The notes beneath the pieces are model-generated. The model did no database searches, was not told where the DNA came from, and worked only from the letters and a program-made list of their open reading frames with translations. A program made the position numbers and the translations under genes. This document shows positions 21,662-22,193 of a stretch of 22,193 nucleotides of DNA, piece after piece; positions within the stretch are counted from its first letter, which is position 1, and every line of letters starts with the position of its first letter. The stretch lies in NCBI GenBank assembly GCA_041583495.1, contig JBFHFS010000072.1, positions 1 to 22,193 of the forward strand, given 5' to 3'. Source of the DNA: JBFHFS01 sp041583495. Lineage in GTDB: Bacteria > Bacteroidota > Bacteroidia > Bacteroidales > Marinilabiliaceae.

Positions 21662-22193
21662 TGAGCTATACACCTACTTACAACACACAGTACAAGGAAC
21701 AGATTGTACCTGCTCTTATGAAAGAGTTCGGATACAAGAGTATAATGGAAGTTCCGAAGTTGGAGAAAATTGTTATCAATCAGGGCGTTGGTGACGCTGT
21801 GGCCGACAAGAAGCTGATAGATATTTCCATCAAGGAACTCTCTACCATCTCTGGTCAGAAAGCTGTTGCCTGCTACTCAAAGAAGGATATTTCCAACTTT
21901 AAATTGAGAAAGAAAATGGCCATCGGCGCCCGGGTAACCCTTCGTCGTGAGAATATGTATGAATTCCTGGAGCGCTTGATCCGTGTGGCTTTGCCCCGTA
22001 TCCGTGACTTCAAAGGAATCAACAGTAAACTCGATGGTCGTGGCAATTACACCCTTGGGGTGGAGGAACAAATTATTTTTCCTGAAATTAATATCGACTC
22101 GGTGAGTAAAATAATGGGTATGAATATTACCTTTGTCACCTCGGGAAAAACCGATGAAGAAGCCTATGCGCTTTTACGCGAATTTGGCTTGCC
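21661..22193 (+). CDS. rplE: 50S ribosomal protein L5, truncated by the window end
   Basis: 177 complete codons are present of a protein usually about 180-187 residues long, so only the last few are missing. L5 binds 5S rRNA and forms a bridge to the 30S head. The sequence begins MSYTPTYNTQYKEQIVPALM; EVPKLEKIVINQGVGDAV, GQKAVACYSKKDISNFKLR and LDGRGNYTLGVEEQIIFPEI identify it. It continues the spc part of the cluster; rpsN and rpsH would be expected next. Confidence 0.98.
   Translation, partial: MSYTPTYNTQYKEQIVPALMKEFGYKSIMEVPKLEKIVINQGVGDAVADKKLIDISIKELSTISGQKAVACYSKKDISNFKLRKKMAIGARVTLRRENMYEFLERLIRVALPRIRDFKGINSKLDGRGNYTLGVEEQIIFPEINIDSVSKIMGMNITFVTSGKTDEEAYALLREFGL

Overview
This window is a chromosomal segment from a member of the Bacteroidota, probably the Bacteroidales/Marinilabiliales side of the phylum; the order is a guess. 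The evidence is: promoter -7 boxes of the TAnnTTTG type instead of -35/-10 boxes; no obvious Shine-Dalgarno sequences; the mutY / HU / rng neighbourhood; a 30-residue mS38-like microprotein behind HU; and an rpsL-rpsG-fusA cluster joined directly to the S10 operon with no tuf between them.

Layout: (1) 1-2436, nucleic-acid housekeeping: the 5' part of mutY (minus), then HU, the 30-aa basic microprotein and ribonuclease G/E (plus). (2) 2510-4644, an exported-protein pair: a twin-arginine aldo/keto reductase with a C-terminal 2x[4Fe-4S] ferredoxin part, followed by a secreted or lipid-anchored protein resembling DUF6599. (3) 4868-9228, a divergent pair: a GH130-type mannosyl-glucose phosphorylase (minus) and a 999-aa protein that joins response-regulator-like domains to a PEP-synthase-type ATP-grasp domain (plus). 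(4) 9449-12090, minus strand: fabD and a secreted M28 metallopeptidase. (5) 12091-12719, about 630 bp without a gene, holding promoters, inverted repeats and hairpins. (6) 12720-22193, the str+S10 superoperon: rpsL, rpsG, fusA, rpsJ, rplC, rplD, rplW, rplB, rpsS, rplV, rpsC, rplP, rpmC, rpsQ, rplN, rplX and rplE, the last cut by the window end.

The ribosomal block is one tightly packed transcription unit (several 1-4 nt overlaps, no internal terminator) driven by one or two promoters upstream of rpsL. Together with the microprotein and RNase G/E at the other end, much of the window serves ribosome and RNA metabolism. The accessory part (2.5-12.1 kb) contains the least understood genes. The best candidate for an undescribed system is the receiver / ATP-grasp fusion at 6229-9228. 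It keeps one apparently complete receiver phosphorylation site and an ATP-grasp domain, but has neither the phosphohistidine swivel domain nor the PEP/pyruvate barrel of true PEP synthases. No mobile elements, CRISPR arrays, rRNA or convincing tRNA genes were seen.
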